Positions 20,280 to 33,405 of a stretch of 64,000 nt of DNA are shown one piece after another (within the stretch, counting starts at the first letter, position 1; the number at the start of each line of letters is the position of its first letter). Location: contig NC_056004.1 of assembly GCF_018446385.1 (NCBI RefSeq), positions 33,610,492-33,674,491 of the forward strand. Reading direction: 5' to 3'. Made by a program: the position numbers and the translations under genes. The stretch comes from Zingiber officinale (lineage: Eukaryota; Streptophyta; Magnoliopsida; Zingiberales; Zingiberaceae). Under the pieces are notes generated by a model that was not told the origin of the DNA, did no database searches, and saw nothing but the letters and a program-made list of their open reading frames with translations.

Positions 20280-22543
20280 TGTCACGCCCTGGGAGAGTCC
20301 CTGCCAGAGGAAATTTCGGCAGCATCTCTCCTGTATGGGTGACAATATGAAACTTATCTACATAGCCCTCAGGACTCACAAACCTCGGCCAACACGGCCG
20401 GAACATAAATAATAAAATATGATAAACAATCCACGCAGTTTAATAATAAAGCAGCCTTCGGCTGACACAACCACGCAGTTTAAAATATAACCTACTTCAC
20501 TACTCGAGAAAAATACAATCCACAACGGAAAACCATCGCAGCAGAAAATCAAAACACAATATAAAAATCCTCGAGTACAACCACACATCACAAGTATGTA
20601 GGAACATAACAAGGAAACCAAAAGTCCAAAAATAGAAAACCGTCGCGACTCGAAGTGGGGACTAGCGACTGGAACCTCCTGACAGCATCAACCTGAAATA
20701 GGAAAATAAAACCACGGGCTGAGTCCAAGAACTCAGCGGATACCAAGATGACATGCATAGTACAATATAACCAATAATAATCATCATGCCGTACCGTCTC
20801 CTGGACAAAAGTTAGAAATACTAAACTGAAAAGACAGGAGAAACTATACTCACCAGGGCCTCTATCCTGACATAAAGGTCGTCAGACCAGATACCTCATG
20901 TCTTCTGTATGCATGTCAATCATATGCAACCCAAATAAATGCATCATCCAAAATGCAGCAATCACAAACAATAAATGCAATCTATGCATATGATGCAAAT
21001 GACTTGGTCACCCTTGACGCCAGTCAACCATCTCACACACGATGGTGAGACTGAGTGGGTAGGACTATGATAACTGTGCACTCTGCCATCACTACTCCTG
21101 AGTGATCGAGTGGACAAGATGCTGTCGGAGTACATCTATCCTCCTACCCCAAATCATAAGTGGGGAAGCTCAATACTCTCATCTCCCTGAGACAGTCCAG
21201 AGGAGGGATCCCTATCTTGTTACCACACTGCGTTATCACTACTCATGAGTGGGCTAGTAGAGCCCTTGACAGAGCAACCTGTTGCAACACACCCTGCCTG
21301 ATATACCACTAACCCATGAGTGGTTGTGTGTGCATATCCATGTAACTGGTGATGTGCTCAACAATAATGGAGCCGACAATCGCCCAACATGCAATCATGC
21401 AAGATGGTGCATGACACTAAACATGAAAATCCTGACACCTCCATAATATATACCAAAAGATAAAGAAATCCAACAAGGATCTAAGTATTATGAAATTAGG
21501 TACACATGTCGATATGTCTAGTAACTAGTCATGAACACAGTAAGACAATGTATGCCACTACTTATATGATCACAAGTATACATGGCAAGAACAAAATAAT
21601 ATAAGTCTAAATGCATACAGATAATAACAAACAAAGGCATGTTATAGGTATCAAGTAGTGATATACCCAAAACAAAGATAAACATAATTATTACTAGTGA
21701 CCATAACCTACTACGCATATCAAAATGTCGTTATTAAAAGAGATAAGTCAAGGTACTCACCTCAAAAGAATGTCGTATCTGATAGATTCCAAGTCGTGAT
21801 GTTGTCTCAAATAGAGCCTGCATCAAAGTATTTTATTTAGCTAAATTCCTTTGAATTAAATAGCTAAATAAAATCCCCCACACTAGTTAGGGAAACCCTA
21901 ATCAAATAATTAACCTAATTCAATAATCCAATTAGGTTTAACTAAATCCATAATATCCACAATTCCTTCACTTCAATCCACTCTCATTCCACCATATGAA
22001 AATCAACATTTCAGTAAACACACTTAATCCAATACAAATTTGGTTCCAACAAATCCATTCAACTACTACCACAGTTACTTCAACAATTAAGCATTCAAAA
22101 ATCTATAAAATTCTCAATGCTAATACCCTCACCTCTGTAGGGGATTGGTGGTCGGCTAGAAGGGGGGTTGGATAGATGACATCCCCAAATCGTTCGCTTC
22201 CTACGTATTTGTTAGTGCACAATGAAATCTAATACTAAATACAAACATGAAAGCTAAAGACTAAAGACAAGGAAAGAAATGCAAACCGCTAACATGTTCG
22301 TTTACGTGGTTCGGAGATAACTTGCTCCTACTCTACGGCTGTTCATAAGGTGGAAGATCCCTCAATCCGTCGGTGGATTAATCCCCGGCAAACTCCAGCT
22401 TTCTCAAGTCGCTCCTTATGGGTAGAGAAACCTCATCACAACACTAATCAAGACTCTTGAGACACTAGGGCACTAGTAGACTACTAATAGTGGTTAACCA
22501 CCTCTATTTCGTCAACCTTAACAAAGCTTCCAATGCTTGGTTA

Positions 22544-23775
22544 TGTTGGTGCAGGAAGCATCCGACGATCGAACTCGTGTTTTGATAATGGCAAAGAATT
22601 CAAAGTTAAGATGTTTTGTAGTCTAACAAGTCTACTTGAGGATTTCAGGAAAGTCCTAGCTGCGGTTAGGCAAAGGGAAAAAACCCTAGGAGGTGGTAAC
22701 CCTATGCGGAAAGTCTTGGTAGGTCGATGTCTTCAGGCAAAAGTCCTAGGGGGTGGTAACCCTAGGTGGAAAGTCCTGGTGTCGCGAACCAGGTGAAAGA
22801 CTGGACTAGTCGGGGAAGCGGATGTCCAGCAGAAAGTCCGGAAGCATCGAGTGCTGAGCAAAAGTTCAGTCGATCTGGAGGATCGCACTGGCAACAGGTA
22901 AATCTCCTGAGTGGAGTAGGTGAGGACGCGTTCGCCGTAGAGGGAACAGTAGGCGTCGGGTCGACCTAGGGTTTTCGATTGGAAACCCGAAGTCAGACTC
23001 GGATAGTCCGGAGACTGTCTATACTTCATTTATCATGTTTACTGTGCTAACTTTGTGTTGCAGGATAGTGTTTGGGACTAACGTATCTTGCAGGTGCAAA
23101 GGAGCAACCTAAAGCCTCGGATGAATAGTGTCCGAGGCGCCTCCATGGAGCTTGGAGGCGCCTCGGGCGCAAAAGCTGAGCTGGCTGCGAAGCAACACTG
23201 GAGGCGCCTTGAAGCAGGCAGAAGGCGCCTTGGAAGGCGCCTTGAGTGAGGTTTAAGGCGCCTTAAGCAGATGAACTTTGACCAGATCAGATTTGATCCA
23301 CGCGGAAGACCAGGCAGCATGGAGGAGCCTTGAACAGCCTTCAAGGCGCCTTGAACACCCTTTATAAGGGGGTTTCGACCAGCACTTCAATCAATCAAGT
23401 TCCAGGCCTTCTTCCTTCAACGTGCTGCTAACAAAGTCATTCCGAAGTGCTGCTGCAACATTTCGACGACCCGGAGCTTCGTTTTTCTCTTTTTTAAGTT
23501 GTCGGTACAAAGTTATTCTAAATTGCTGTTACAGTTGTAATTTGTAATTCTTATCGAGCTTATAGTTGTTTCCCACCGGAAGCGATCAAGGATCGCGGGC
23601 CTTCGAGTAGGAGTCGCCTCAGGCTCCGAACGAAGTAAATCTCCGTGTCCTTCTGTTTGTGTTTGTTTGTTTTAATTCCGCTGCTTTAATTACTCTAACG
23701 CTGTTTTCGATTCTGATACGTACAAAATAGCCACGAGCACTATTCACCCCTCCTCTAGCGCGTCTCGATCCAACA
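22544..23775 (+). mobile_element. S1: solo LTR of an E1-like family
   Basis: 1232 bp, starts TGTTGGTGCAGGAAG, ends CTCGATCCAACA, TSD GGTTA at 22539-22543 and 23776-23780. It has GGAAAGTCCT/CCTAGG modules like the E1 LTR, a GGCGCC palindrome cluster (23134-23353), a TATA-like TTTATAAGG at 23360 and a leader related to the other gag-only families. No internal region is present. Confidence 0.88.
23134..23353. promoter_or_regulatory. AAGGCGCCTT palindrome cluster upstream of the S1 TATA box
   Basis: Copies or close variants at 23134-23143, about 23155-23164, 23201-23210, 23222-23231, 23234-23243, 23253-23266 (14-bp perfect palindrome) and 23342-23353 (12-bp perfect palindrome). The last copy ends about 7 bp before the TATA-like motif. 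Confidence 0.65.
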
Positions 23776-24450
23776 GGTTATATAGGCCACGAGTTGGAAA
23801 ACCCCGCCTACCAGTCAATTGCCAATACCATTAGTTGACTGCCCTCTGTGGAGAATCGATCGTTACAACTCAACGGCTCGATACCAATCGACTGATACTT
23901 CCATCAGTCGACTGCTCCATGCTAACCGAGAGAACAGAAGCATTCTGTTCGCTTCTAGTCGACTGCCTGGTCGACTGTACCAATCGACTGATGAAAATAC
24001 GAGTCGATTGCTATAGTAACTGCTACAATACTACTACAGTAATTGCTACAGTAACTCCTACAGTAAAATCCTGAACTTAGGATTTTACTCTAAGTACAAT
24101 CTCTCATGCACTCGTACCCTCACGATTCACTTGACCCTTCATTACAACCACCTCTAGCCTTCAAGTCTACTTCCTTTGGCTCTCGTCCCTCGGATGCATC
24201 AAAGCCCACGGCTCGTCCCCAATACCATCCGTCGTGTATGCCTCGAAGTCGCTTCCCTCGGCCCTTGTCCACGGTCCCTCGGATGCTCCATCCTTCACCG
24301 GACCCGAAGCCATCAAGCTGAGTCATATGTGTATCCTACAAACCTGCACACTCACATACACCTATCAAATAATAAGGGCGAACCTAACTCAAACCCTTTA
24401 CCCAAACACCAAAACACATGGTCACACGGACCATTGTGATTGCTCCAACA

Positions 24451-25451
24451 ATCTCTCCCTTTTTGATATTTGGTAATACGTTTAAGTTAGGGAAAACATA
24501 ATAGTAAATAAACATGCTAAAACAAATGGACTTACATTGCCAAAGCTACACACTTGGACTTACACCGCCGAATGAACTTATGTTGCCAAGGCTACACACT
24601 TGGACTTACATCGCCAAATAAAAAATAATGCAACATGCATTGGAACCTATCACAAGACTCCCCCTACACCTAAGCTCCCCACTGAGCTAGGAATTTTACT
24701 ATAGGGCTATTTAAGAACTTATCACAAGGCTCCTCCTATACCTATGCTCTCGAGCTAGGATTTTCACCACTACAAAGGTATTTTCAGGTTTTTCCAACTA
24801 AACCTTACTTCTCCCCCTTTGCCTAACATTAAAAAGCTTCCAACAATATCTCAATTATTGAAACTTATCATCAAAACTGACCATAAACTCGTGTATTTAT
24901 CCCCCAAGGATCTCATATACCTATACGAGTTATCCTGGTCAAAATCAGTGCTAAAAACGGTTTCAGACTGGTATCAGTCGACAGTCATAAGTACCAGTCG
25001 ATTGCCCTCATCAAAATGAGCTTACAGAGACATTCTGCGCTCAAAAACACTGTTACCTGTCGACTGATAACTATACCAGTCGACTAGTACACTATTTCTG
25101 TAAAAATCAACCTTTCTGACCCAACTTCAAAAATGCACCAGAAATTCCACAGACCTCCAAAAATTCTCAAATTTTATGGAGAGGTCTATTTTATCAATGT
25201 CTACTTGAAAAAAATATATATAAAAATATATTTATCATAAATCCCAAGATTGATATAAAATCCAAAACTAACTATGTGGTTCAATTGAACCTTAACCTAA
25301 AGTCCTAGTTTTGGCTTCTTCTTGATGTATTTGCCCATACTAACCTACAATGCATCCCTAGCATTGGTTTATATGACATCTATATATCCAAAACTAATTA
25401 TCATACTATATGACCCTAATGTCATATTTCTAAACATGAAACATAAACTAA
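24451..25451 (-). other. H internal non-coding region near the 3' LTR
   Basis: No long ORF. Palindrome words around CAGTCGACTG or one-base variants lie at 24968-25085. The flanking AT-rich sequence on the minus strand resembles the corresponding stretch of E1 and E2. Confidence 0.6.
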
Positions 25452-26117
25452 TTATGCCAATTCCCTAATGTTGAGACTCAAATCCGTCTCCAAACCATTT
25501 GGTACCTTCCATGGCTCCTCTATACTCCCAAGTAAAATCCACTTGAGATCCATTTGCCATGGGTCCCAACTTGACTCTTTGAGCTCCCCCCTAGAGCTCT
25601 TAATTTTAGTCACCTCCCTAGGTGACTTATCTATAATTGCTAGGCCACATCGGTGCACCTTCGGTGACACTTGGCCTACAAGCCTCATCTTTTTAACCTT
25701 GGACACCTTGTCCTTGGTTAGCTTCTCCTTATCTTTAAATGGCTTTCCCTTGCCATTTATTGACTTCTCCTTGCTATAGTCATTTGCAACCCTAGCATAA
25801 GACTTTCCCTTAACATTGGAGACATTAAATCGGTATCCCAAACCCAATCTATTATTGTTGGGTCTTTGGTTATCCAACACCATATCTAAACCCTTAGATC
25901 CAACATTGAACCTATCTAGGGTTTTCTCCAAATGATCAAGCTTTGCCTTTAAAGCTTGATTCTCCCTTTCTAGGTTCCTAAACCTAGAGTCAACATGTCC
26001 ACCATGGACATTCCTAGACCTGCCCTTCCTAGGCATGTGTCTCCCCTTCTTGGGATTAATGCCTTGGTTCTCCATAGGTCTACCATTTCTAGATTTATCA
26101 TGAATGAGTCTCCTAGG
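25452..26117 (-). pseudogene. H gag, C-terminal part
   Basis: The minus-strand frame 26075-25452 (207 residues) contains GINPKKGRHMPRKGRS, a coiled coil with LERENQALKAKLDHLEKTLD and a Lys-rich basic tail. The same order, RNPKKTRHMPRN then ENQVLRSRLDNLEKALKN, is found in the E1 Gag. The N-terminal part lies at 41779-40898; E2 and C2 now separate the pieces, with a short link at 30859-30945. Confidence 0.8.
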
Positions 26118-26486
26118 GTTATTGTTGGTGCAATCGACCTAGGTTTTGATGTGTGTCAAAGAGTTTAAGTTAGACTTTCACATGTATTTGATATGTGTTT
26201 GAGTCTTGCAGGACTTGGAGAAATACATGTGGAACTTGGTACGGCCAAGTGTGGGAAGCTCATCCAAGGGCTCGGATCGTTGAGTCAGTGAAGGGTGGTG
26301 TGGAAGACATCCGAGGGACCGCAGGACGAGGAGCAATGGAGTGGAGCCGAGGGAAGTGGACTTTAAGGCAACGTGAAGGATGGCACGGAGAGGAGCCGCG
26401 GGCTCGGGTGCATCTGAGGGACGAAAGCCGAGGAAGAGAACTTCAAAGGCGACTCCAGAAAGGATGAGAGGAGTGAATGTACTGGG

Positions 26487-26695
26487 ACCAGTCGACTGGT
26501 AATGGGACCAGTCGACTGATCCAGCTTCACAGAATGCACAGAAGCATTCTGTGCTTGTCGGCTACGGGGACCAGTCGACTGGTCCTGAGACTAGTCGACT
26601 GGTGCATAGCCGTTGGCAGAATTTAGTTTTCTGCAGAGAGCCGTTGGCTGGGTCCAACGGCACACCAGCCGACTGGTGCTTGGACCAGTCGACTG
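26487..26695. promoter_or_regulatory. CCAGTCGACTGG palindrome cluster upstream of the E2 TATA box
   Basis: Six copies or one-base variants: 26488-26499, 26508-26518, 26571-26582, 26591-26602, 26665-26676 and 26684-26695. The 3' LTR has the equivalent set at about 30198-30385. Confidence 0.65.
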
Positions 26696-26736
26696 GTGTC
26701 GGGGTTTGAATTGATTGTTGGTCAACTCTCTCCTCT

Positions 26737-26743
26737 TATTTAA
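26737..26743 (+). promoter_or_regulatory. TATA-like box of the E2 LTR
   Basis: TATTTAAGG sits about 40 bp after the last palindrome. The same word is present in the 3' LTR (about 30426) and in S2 (52439). Confidence 0.5.
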
Positions 26744-27220
26744 GGGATGCTTTGAGGACTTGAAGAAGGTGACTGGTGCTAATTGTAAACCTTCTTAGTC
26801 TTGCCCAAAGCTTCCAAGTTCAATTCTCTTCCTCCTAATCTAAACTCTATCTTGTAAAGAGGAAGAGATCATCTTGTGAGAGGTTTGCTCCACCGAGAAG
26901 GAGAAGCTCTAGCCGGAGATTACCGAGGATTGATCCACCAAAGGATCAAGGGCTCGTCCACCTCAAGGACACGTCGTGGAGTAGGAGCATCATCTCCGAA
27001 CCACGTTACATCGAGCGTGTTAGCATTTGTGTTCTTGTTTATTTTTCATTGCTTTAGTTTTAGTATATTTCTCTGTGCACTAACCCTCTTATAGAGAAGA
27101 AATCGATTAGGGGGTGACTGAGCTATCCAACCCCCCTTCAAGCCGGCCACTGATCCTCCAACATTTGGTATTAGAGCGAGGTTAGAATCGGAAGAACTAA
27201 CCGTCGACCAAAGCATCAAG

Positions 27221-28872
27221 ATGGCGCTTCAAGAGGGATATAGCACGGCTCGACCACCTTTATTTGACGACAACGACTTCGCATATTGGAAAGGTAGGAT
27301 GGAATATTACTTAATGAATGATATTGAAAATTGGTTTAGTATTGTAGATGGATTTGAGAAACCAAAAGATGGGTCGGGAGCGCCTCTTCCAACTAAGGAT
27401 TAGACAAAAGAGATGGCAAGGAAGGCTCAAGCAAATGCAAAAGCCACAACAACTCTACAATGTGGACTCTCCAAGGAGCAATTAAGCAAAGTAGGACCAT
27501 TCAACTCCGCTAAAGAGCTTTGGGAAAAACTCATTGAATTAAATGAGAGATCAAGTGAATCTAGGAGGGCCAAGAGAGATCTTTTGGTGGGGCAACTTCA
27601 AACCTTTGCCATGAAGACCAATGAGACCGTGAGTCAAATGTACGGTAGATTCAAGAAGACAGTAAATGAACTTCATGTAATAGGTGAGAAGATTGACAAT
27701 CGAGACCTAGTAAGGTATGTGCTCCAATCTTTTCCTAGAACCACCTTATGGGCATCGATGGTTGATGCGTATAAGGTATCTAGGGATCTTTCCTTGATTA
27801 AACTTGATGAATTATTTTCCGAATTTGAACTTCATGAACAAGCTAATGAGCCTTCAAAAGAGAAGGGAATAGCTCTTGTTGTAGAAAGGAAGAAGAAGAA
27901 AACTTCATCCCCATCATCCTCCGACTCTGAGGATTCAAGCGCCTCAATAGATAGCGATCAAGAGGCATATATGGTAAGGAAGATGAGAAAAGCATTTAAA
28001 ACCTTTTCTACTAACAAGTCTCATGCTAGAAGGAGTTCAAGAAGCAAGAGTACGACAAGAAGAGTCATTTGTTATAATTGCCAAGGAAAAGGACACATGA
28101 GGAATGATTGCCCTCTCTTGAAAAAGAAAGAAGGAAAGAAGAAGGAGGAGAATAAAAAGACAAAAGGAAAGGGAAAGAAGGCTCACAACCTAAAAGCAAC
28201 ATGGGATGATCCATCATCACCATCGGAGGAAGAAGAGCACCATGTAGTCAATTTTGCTCTAATGGGAATTGATGATGTAGTTTCCACCTCATCCGAAAGA
28301 GAAGAAGGAAGGAGCTCAAGTGAAGATGAAGAGGGGAGCTCAAGTGAAGGGGGAGGTCAAACCTCAGATTCGAACTTCTCGGTAAGTGAGGTACACAATC
28401 TTCCTCCCCAGGTTTTGGTTAAGATTATTAAAAGCACAAATGAGGATTTATTCAAGGCAAAAAAGAAAAATAAATCTTTGAAACATGATATTATTTTTCT
28501 TGAAGAAAAATTAGAATCCATGTGCTCTAAGGACAACAATATGCATGCTTCTTCTAATTCTTCAAATGATTCATGTTTAGAAGAAGAAAATAGGAAATTA
28601 AGGGAAAAGGTAGAATACCTTACCAATGCCCTTAGGAAATTTGAAATTGGCTCTAAAACCCTAAATATGATCATTGGGAGCCAAAGGGCAAGTTTTAATA
28701 AAAATGGGATAGGATACAATGAACCAAATAATGAAAAGACCTATCATTGTTTACTTGCTAGGGGCAATCAAAAACAAAGACCATAGATAGAAAATGGATC
28801 CCCAAGGAATATTTGGTTAATCCAATTAGAAAGAATTTCTATTGGGTGCAAAAATCAATCCTCAAGGGTTAG
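27221..28872 (+). pseudogene. E2 gag with UBN2 domain and one zinc knuckle
   Basis: The start is MALQEGYSTARPPLFDDNDF at 27221. A TAG at 27401-27403 replaces the Trp that E1 keeps in its EWTKEQ motif (here KD*TKEMARKAQ), then the same frame continues to 28786. The UBN2 capsid-like domain is present (NSAKELWEKLIELNE, QMYGRFKKTVNELHVIGEKI, VLQSFPRTTLWASMVDAYK). It is followed by a Ser-rich linker, one CCHC knuckle CYNCQGKGHMRNDC near 28071-28112, a Lys-rich stretch, an acidic Ser/Glu region and a coiled coil (EEENRKLREKVEYLTNALRK). A frameshift near 28780 ends this frame; the adjacent frame continues with KWIPKEYLVNPIRKNFYWV to a stop at 28870. Because of the stop and the shift this copy is counted as broken. 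Confidence 0.85.
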
Positions 28873-29831
28873 AGGATTTTAGGTCAAGTCAACTATGGAA
28901 GTCATAATTCCAATTTTTCCTATATGGTTGACTTGAGACCTTAAGGGGGAACACTTAGCATTGTTAGAATTTCATGATTAAGAGGGCTAAGTAGAAGTTA
29001 CCTTTATCTCACAATGACTTGTCTTCTTTTCTAACCATAAATGTGAGATATTAGGATGATACAAATAATTCACATATGCTTATGGCATTTTGATGAGTTA
29101 TGTGATGTATCAATTTTTAGTGATCATAGACCAACTATAGGGAAAACAAATGTTTAATTAATGGACATCTTGCTCATAGATCATAGTTGGACATTTTAAA
29201 TGTTTTGAAAATAGTACTATGTTCTATTTACTGTGGAATAGTTATATTGAAACATATGATTGCAAAACTAGATTTCAATTTGGTACAAACTTGCATGTTT
29301 TTGAGACTTTTTGAGATTTGGTCAAAATTTAAAAAATACTTTGACTTTTCATGAAAATATATTTTTCCTAGTTAAAGGATATGTCAAGGAATATGTGTGC
29401 AAAATTTCATGATTTTTTGAATTTTCTGAAATTTTGTATGTATTTCTGAAGTTGGACTCAGAAGGCTGAAATTCGAGTTCAGCATGTATCAGTCGACTGT
29501 GACAGGTACCAGTCGACTGGTACCAGCCTTCCAGCACTCTGAGGGTTTCTGAAATCAGGTTTTTGGTCCAAAATTGGTTGGAATTGATACCATAGTATGT
29601 GTATGTGTCTGGTACAATATTTTTGATGGTGTCAAAGGGGGAGAAAAGGGAAGGTTAAGTTAGTAACCTACTTGGTTTACTTGTGTGCAAATCTTTGAAA
29701 ATTAAGGTTGAGAGCATGTGTTAAGGGGGAGCTTGGGTTTTATGCTTCATGTTTACATATTGCTTCAAATTTTCAAAGTTGTTATTTATGCCTAACTTAA
29801 ACATATTGCCACACATCAAAAAGGGGGAGAT
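28873..29831 (+). other. E2 internal non-coding region
   Basis: No pol ORF. CAGTCGACTG-type palindromes occur at about 29488-29523, followed by TTTCTGAAATCAGG, in the same setting as the palindromes of E1 (about 8305-8485). The polypurine tract ends the region. Confidence 0.65.
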
Positions 29832-30853
29832 TGTTGGTGAAATCGACCTAGGTTTTGATGTGTGTGTCAAAGAGTTTAAGTTAGGCTTTCACATGTATTT
29901 GATATGTGTTTGAGTCTTGCAGGACTTGGAGAAATACATATGGAACTTGGTGCGGCCAAGTGTGGGAAGCTCATCCAAGGGCTCGGATCGTTGAGTTGGT
30001 GAAGGGTGGTGTGGAAGACATCCGAGGGACTGCAGGACGAGGAGCAATGGAGTGGAGCCGAGGGAAGTGGACTTCAAGGCAATGTGAAGGATGACATGGA
30101 GAGGAGCCGCGGGCTCGGGTGCATCTGAGGGACGAAGGTCGAGGAAGAGGACTTCAAAGGCGACTCCGGAAAGGATGAGAGGAGTGAATGTACTGGGACC
30201 AGTCGACTGATCTAGCTTCACAGAATGCACAGAAGCATTCTGTGCTTGTCGGCACGGGGACCAGTCGACTGGTCCTGAGACCAGTCGACTGGTACATAGC
30301 CGTTGGCAGAATTTGGTTTTCTGCAGAGAGCCGTTGGCTGGGTCCAACGACACACCAGTCGACTGGTGCTTGGACCAGTCGACTGGTGTCGGGGTTTGAG
30401 TTGATTGTTGATCAACTCTCTCCTCTTATTTAAGGGATGCTTTGAGGACTTGAAAAAGGTGACTGGTGCTAATTGAAAACCTTCTTAGTCTTGCCCAAAG
30501 CTTCCAAGTTCAATTCTCTTCCTCCTAATCTAAACTCCATCTTGTAAAGAGGAAGAGATCATCTTGTGAGAGGTTTGCTCCACCGATAAGGAGAAGCTCT
30601 AGCCGGAGATTGTCGGGGACTGATCCACCAAAGGATCAAGGGCTCGTCCACCTCAAGGACATGTTGTGGAGTAGGAGCATCATCTCCGAACCACGTTACA
30701 TCGAGCGTGTTAGCGTTTGTATTCTTGTTTATTTTCCATTGCTTTAGTTTTAGTATATTTTGCTGTGCACTAACCCTCTTATAGAGAAGAAATCGATTAG
30801 GGGGTGACTGAGCTATCTAACCCCCCTTCAAGCCGGCCACCGATCCTCCAACA
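29832..30853 (+). repeat. 3' LTR of E2
   Basis: Nearly the same sequence as the 5' LTR. It is about 20 bp shorter because one spacer between two palindromes is missing. It ends GATCCTCCAACA. Confidence 0.9.
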
Positions 30854-30945
30854 GTTATGATCTATATTTACCCTATTCCTATCATGATATCTAAATCCGA
30901 AATTTTGCATGGGTAAATAATGGAAATTATTTCTAGCATGCATGA

Positions 30946-33383
30946 TGTTGGTTAGTCCTAGGAAAACGTACCGGTTCCACTATACAAAATTTTTTAATAC
31001 AAGTGTCGAACCTTTCCTTAAATAACCTATTGTGTTCTTTAGAAGTTAAATTAGAAATCGCAGACGGGAACTTAACATCATTGATTCCAAATTTAACTTA
31101 TCTGTTCTTAATGGTTTAGATTTGAATCACAAGCGGAACTTAACACTATTGATTCAAATCTACCTAAGTTATTAATTCCATAAATATTAATTTCCAAAAT
31201 AGACTTCTAGAACTACATGGCGAGGCACATGACCTTCTTGGATATGAGAGCAACCACCACCGCCTAGGCAAAGCCTTTTAAGGAAAGCTAATATTTATTT
31301 CCTTAAATAACTCTAGGTTAACCAAAAGGAACAATCGAATCACAAATTCGAAAAAGAAGAAAACACAAACTCGAAAAATAAATTTGATAAACTAGATCTA
31401 ATTGCCTCTTGTATTTAGAATTCTTACAAAGAAAATAACTAGTATGATGCAGAAGAAAATTTCTAGTTATACCTTCTCTTTGTAAACTAATGACCTCGAG
31501 AACTTCTACCGTATTTCTCGCCTCTCCTTGGACGTCGTGTGGGCGACGATCCTCCAAGATGAACACCACCCAAAAGCTTCCTCCTCTTCTTCTAAAACCA
31601 GCCACCAACACCACCAAGGAGAAGAGAGCAAAAGGGAAAAGAGAGAAGAAAGGGAGGGCCGACCACTTGATGATCTCCAAGCAAGAGAATAAGAATTGTA
31701 TCTCATGAAGCTCCCTCACCCCTTCTTTTATATTACTTGCCCAAGACAAATAAGGAAAAACTTTTTACAAAAATAAAATCATCCAAGAGTTTTTCCTTTT
31801 TCCTTTTTATTTTTCATTTTCTTTCCTCTTGATTGAATCAATCACCAATTTTAATTTGTGATGATTTTAATTAATTTTATGATGGCCGGTCACTTGCTTG
31901 GGCACTAAGCAAGGTGGCCGGCCACCTCATCAAGAGAATAAAGGAAATATATTTTTATAAAATTTTATAAGAAAAACTCTTATAAAATTTTACAAGCTCT
32001 CTTTCTTAAAGTAGGAGTTAAAAAAGGAAAGTTTCTAAAAATTAAAACCATGTTTTAAAATTTTAAAACTCTCTTATAAAATTTCCTTTTTTAACATGAT
32101 GATAGAAAATTTTAATTTTAAAACTTATTTCCCTTTTTTCCTTAAACCATGAGGATGGTTAAAAAAGGAAAGTTTTAAAACTTTTAAAACTCTCTATTAA
32201 AACATGTGGCCAAATTCAAATAAGGAAAGTTTTTAAAATTAAAATCTCTCTTTTAAAACTTATAGTTTTCTACAAAGAGAAGATTTTAAAAATTCAAAAA
32301 CAACCCTCCTTGTTTGAATATTGTGGCCGACCCCTTCATGCTTGGTCACCAAGCAAAGGGCCGACCCCTATAGGAGAGGATGTGGCCGACCCTTGCTTGG
32401 TCACCAAGCATTGGACCGACCCACTTCTTGGACACCAAGAAGAGCCTTACATTTGGATGGACTTGAGGCTATAATAAGGCTACGTTAGGGACCTAGAGGA
32501 GAAATTGGTTTTAGCCTTCCGATGAGCTTGAGTATCCCGTGTTCTCCCCGAACACACAACTCAAGTTCATCGATAATAACTCATTCCACTAGAGAGTTAT
32601 TACCGCACTACCGCACCAATCCCAAATTACATTATGGGCTCCTTCTTATCATGAGTGTGTTAGTCTCCCTGTGTTTAAGATTACGAATGTCCACTAATTA
32701 AGTAAGTTACTGACAACTCACTTAATTAATATCTAGCTCAAAGAGTAATACCACCCAACTTTATTGTCATGTCGGACTAGGTCCACCTGTAGGGTTTAAT
32801 ATGACAATCCTTATGAGCTCCTCTTGGGGACATTCTCAACCTAGATAACTAGGACACAGATTCCTTCTATAATCAACAACACACACTATAAGTAATATCA
32901 TTTCCCGACTTATCGGGCATATTGATTTATCGAGCTAAATCTCACCCTTTGATAAGTCAAAGAAATAAATATTAAATATATATGCTTGTTATTATATTAG
33001 GATTAAGAGCACACACTTCCATAATAACTAAGGTCTAGTTCTTTTACTAAGTCAGTACAAAAAGAACTTACCTAAATGATCCTACTCAATACACTTAAAG
33101 TGTATCAGTGTAATTTATTAGTCAAGATAAACTAATACTTAATTACACTACGACTATTCTGATGGTTTGCTCCTTTCCATCTTAGTCGCGAGCAACTGTT
33201 TATAATTTATAGAGAACCGACAACATGATCTTCTGAGTGTGACACCACACTCCATGTTGTCTACTATATAAATTAATTGAACAATTACATTTAATAAATA
33301 AATGTAGATATTGACCAATGTGATTCTTTTATTTCAACAAATAAATGTTTACAAAAGCTAGGCTTTTAGTATACACTCTAACA
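30946..33383 (-). repeat. 3' LTR of C2
   Basis: The plus strand begins TGTTGGTTAGTCC and ends CACTCTAACA. It contains AT-rich stretches and several GGCCGGCC and CTTGCTTGGTCACCAAGCA-type small inverted repeats. ORFs within it are not conserved coding sequence. Confidence 0.9.
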
Positions 33384-33405
33384 ATCTCCCACTTATACTA
33401 AAAGA

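Larger units (their letters stand above)
22136..24450 (-). repeat. 3' LTR of H, interrupted by S1
   Basis: Begins TGTAGGGGATTGG and ends GATTGCTCCAACA on the plus strand. S1 plus one GGTTA is inserted at 22544. Minus-strand TATATAA at 23784-23778 abuts S1. CAGTCGACTG-type words lie at 23815-24010, upstream of that TATA box. Confidence 0.88.
26123..27163 (+). repeat. 5' LTR of E2
   Basis: Starts TGTTGGTGCAATCGACC and ends GATCCTCCAACA. It contains a hairpin (CACAGAATGC near 26528, GCATTCTGTG near 26544), a CCAGTCGACTGG cluster (26487-26695), a TATA-like TATTTAA at 26737-26743 and a leader homologous to E1 (TCCACC...AAGGACACGTCG...TCTCCGAACCACG). Confidence 0.9.
26123..30853 (+). mobile_element. 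E2: non-autonomous gag-only LTR retrotransposon
   Basis: LTRs 26123-27163 (1041 bp) and 29832-30853 (1022 bp), TSD GTTAT at 26118-26122 and 30854-30858. Primer-binding site TGGTATTAGAGCGAGG at 27166-27181. gag at 27221-28872. Polypurine tract AAAAAGGGGGAGA at 29818-29830. No pol domains. Inserted in the gag of H. Confidence 0.92.

Noticed and set aside
25468..25779. 103-codon plus-strand ORF
   Set aside because: Antisense shadow of the H gag C-terminal part.
31490..31749. ORFs repeated at 38827-39216
   Set aside because: They lie in the two C2 LTRs; no conserved domain.
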